NCBI RefSeq assembly: GCF_048771995.1
Contig: NC_133030.1
Coordinates: forward strand, 61,577,501-61,641,500
DNA: 64,000 nucleotides
Reading direction: 5' to 3'
Source of the DNA: Taeniopygia guttata
Taxonomy: Eukaryota; Chordata; Aves; Passeriformes; Estrildidae
How positions within the stretch are numbered: position 1 is the first letter of the stretch; every line of letters starts with the position of its first letter. Positions 63,301 through 64,000 of this stretch are shown here, piece after piece. Made by a program: the position numbers and the translations under genes. Below the pieces are notes generated by a model, which saw only the letters and a program-made list of their open reading frames with translations, ran no database searches and was not told the origin of the DNA.

Positions 63301-63444
63301 GCTGATCACAGCAGTGTCCAACAACACTGTCCAGATCCACACATTTCCTGAGGGAGCTCCAGATGGGATCCTCACTCGTTTCACCATGCCCGTCAACCAC
63401 GTCACCTTTAGTCCTGATGGCACCAAAGTTGCTGCTGGATCTGG
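60313..63444 (+). CDS. WDHD1: WDHD1 (AND-1/CTF4), N-terminal exons, partial gene
   Basis: Three coding exons: 60313-60389 (start ATG, MPSKQKPMRYGHTEGHTDVC), 61317-61428 (CIVTCGSDGDVRIWENLDDD) and 63293-63444 (NGRLITAVSNNTVQIHTFPE, to AAGSG). Borders are GT-AG and phases agree (77 + 112 = 189 nt; the last exon ends in phase 2). The first exon acceptor is at 60296 (CCCTGAGCAG), so the start codon is in exon 2 of the transcript. The peptides match the N-terminal WD40 propeller of WDHD1, a trimeric replication-fork hub that links the CMG helicase to DNA polymerase alpha. About 113 of some 1,100 codons are present; the gene leaves the window to the right. Confidence 0.95.
60440..60655 (+). mobile_element. 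CR1 LINE 3' end in a WDHD1 intron
   Basis: Sense CR1: TAGTGATGGAGTCCCCATCC, AATGGTTGGACTCAATGATC, then GATTCTGTAAGTTTC at the end. It is in the sense direction of WDHD1. Confidence 0.85.
61429..63292 (+). other. WDHD1: WDHD1 intron, no element seen
   Basis: AT-rich intron between the second and third coding exons. T-runs occur near 61869 and 62050. No exon or repeat was recognised. Confidence 0.6.
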
Positions 63445-64000
63445 GTAATGTGTGAGGAAAAGCACTGCTCTCCTTCAAAATCTGGAAATTTCCTCACAGG
63501 CTGATGGTTATCAACGAGGTCATGAACCCACAAACCTCTGAGGGCTGGAAAATGCCTTCAAGGGGGTGGAGGGGAAGAAAGGAATGAAGGGGAGTTTAGG
63601 AAACAATGCTCTAGGAGATACTTGATCCACCAAGTAGTTTTATGTAGAAGTCTGGTGTTGTGAAATATTTTCTTTTCTTTAGGAGGCTTGAGTGTTTTCA
63701 GCTCTCAGTCTGAAGCACAAGTGTTCACCCTTATGGATGTCTCCTGTCATTGAGGAGACATTCAATTTTGTCACTGGGAGCTGAGGATGATGTCCCAGCT
63801 GCTCAGGATCATGGAGCTGCAGATGAATGTGCACATCTAAAAGTTAGATTGGTTCTGATTTGTGTGAGAGCTTTGAGTCATTCTCTGGCATAAGCATCAC
63901 TGATCTGCCAAATGATAACAGATGACACTTTCAAGACTTGCCTGAGGGGAATTTAATATGTAGTTTAGTTCTTTTAGTTCTTTTCTTAGGGCAGCACGTG
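63445..64000 (+). other. WDHD1: Start of the next WDHD1 intron
   Basis: Sequence after the phase-2 donor GTAATG. The next exon is expected to continue the propeller and is not in the window. Confidence 0.6.

Overview
The window looks like avian, most likely songbird (passerine), nuclear DNA. It has vertebrate GT-AG split genes, many CR1 LINE fragments of recent and old age, and several LTR fragments of endogenous retroviruses. The gene order is DLGAP5 (+), LGALS3 (-), MAPK1IP1L (-), SOCS4 (-), WDHD1 (+), which is the conserved amniote block found at human 14q22.3. Species cannot be fixed from the sequence alone. All gene names come from reading the translated exons and the synteny from memory; no search was run.

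Layout: 1-2550 holds the 3' end of DLGAP5. It meets LGALS3 (galectin-3, 5 coding exons, 309 codons, 3475-9313) tail to tail. From 9.4 to 20 kb lies repeat-rich intergenic DNA with a long AT-only tract. MAPK1IP1L (3 coding exons, 249 codons) runs from a CpG-rich 5' exon near 32.5 kb, across an 8 kb intron, to a coding region at 22.75-24.46 kb and a probable long 3' UTR. From 32.9 to 51 kb there is intergenic DNA with a three-copy 156-bp tandem repeat, a nested LTR-in-CR1 and many CR1 copies. SOCS4 is intact in one coding exon (51775-53085), with a 5' exon in a CpG island near 59.4 kb. The same island starts WDHD1 in the other direction, and its first three coding exons are in the window.

The observation I find most interesting is that the neighbouring genes LGALS3 and MAPK1IP1L share an N-terminal plan. 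Each has a tiny first coding exon ending in Phe-Ser, a phase-0 intron, then a large Pro/Gly/Tyr-rich exon opening with Leu-x-Asp-Ala-Leu and carrying a QGWP...W.N.P motif. This suggests the galectin-3 N-terminal domain and MAPK1IP1L arose from one local duplicated module, with a galectin domain attached to one copy.

The rest is repeats: about 25 CR1 pieces on both strands, one solo LTR family in three copies, other LTR fragments and several tandem repeats. No tRNA, rRNA, CRISPR or bacterial feature was seen.
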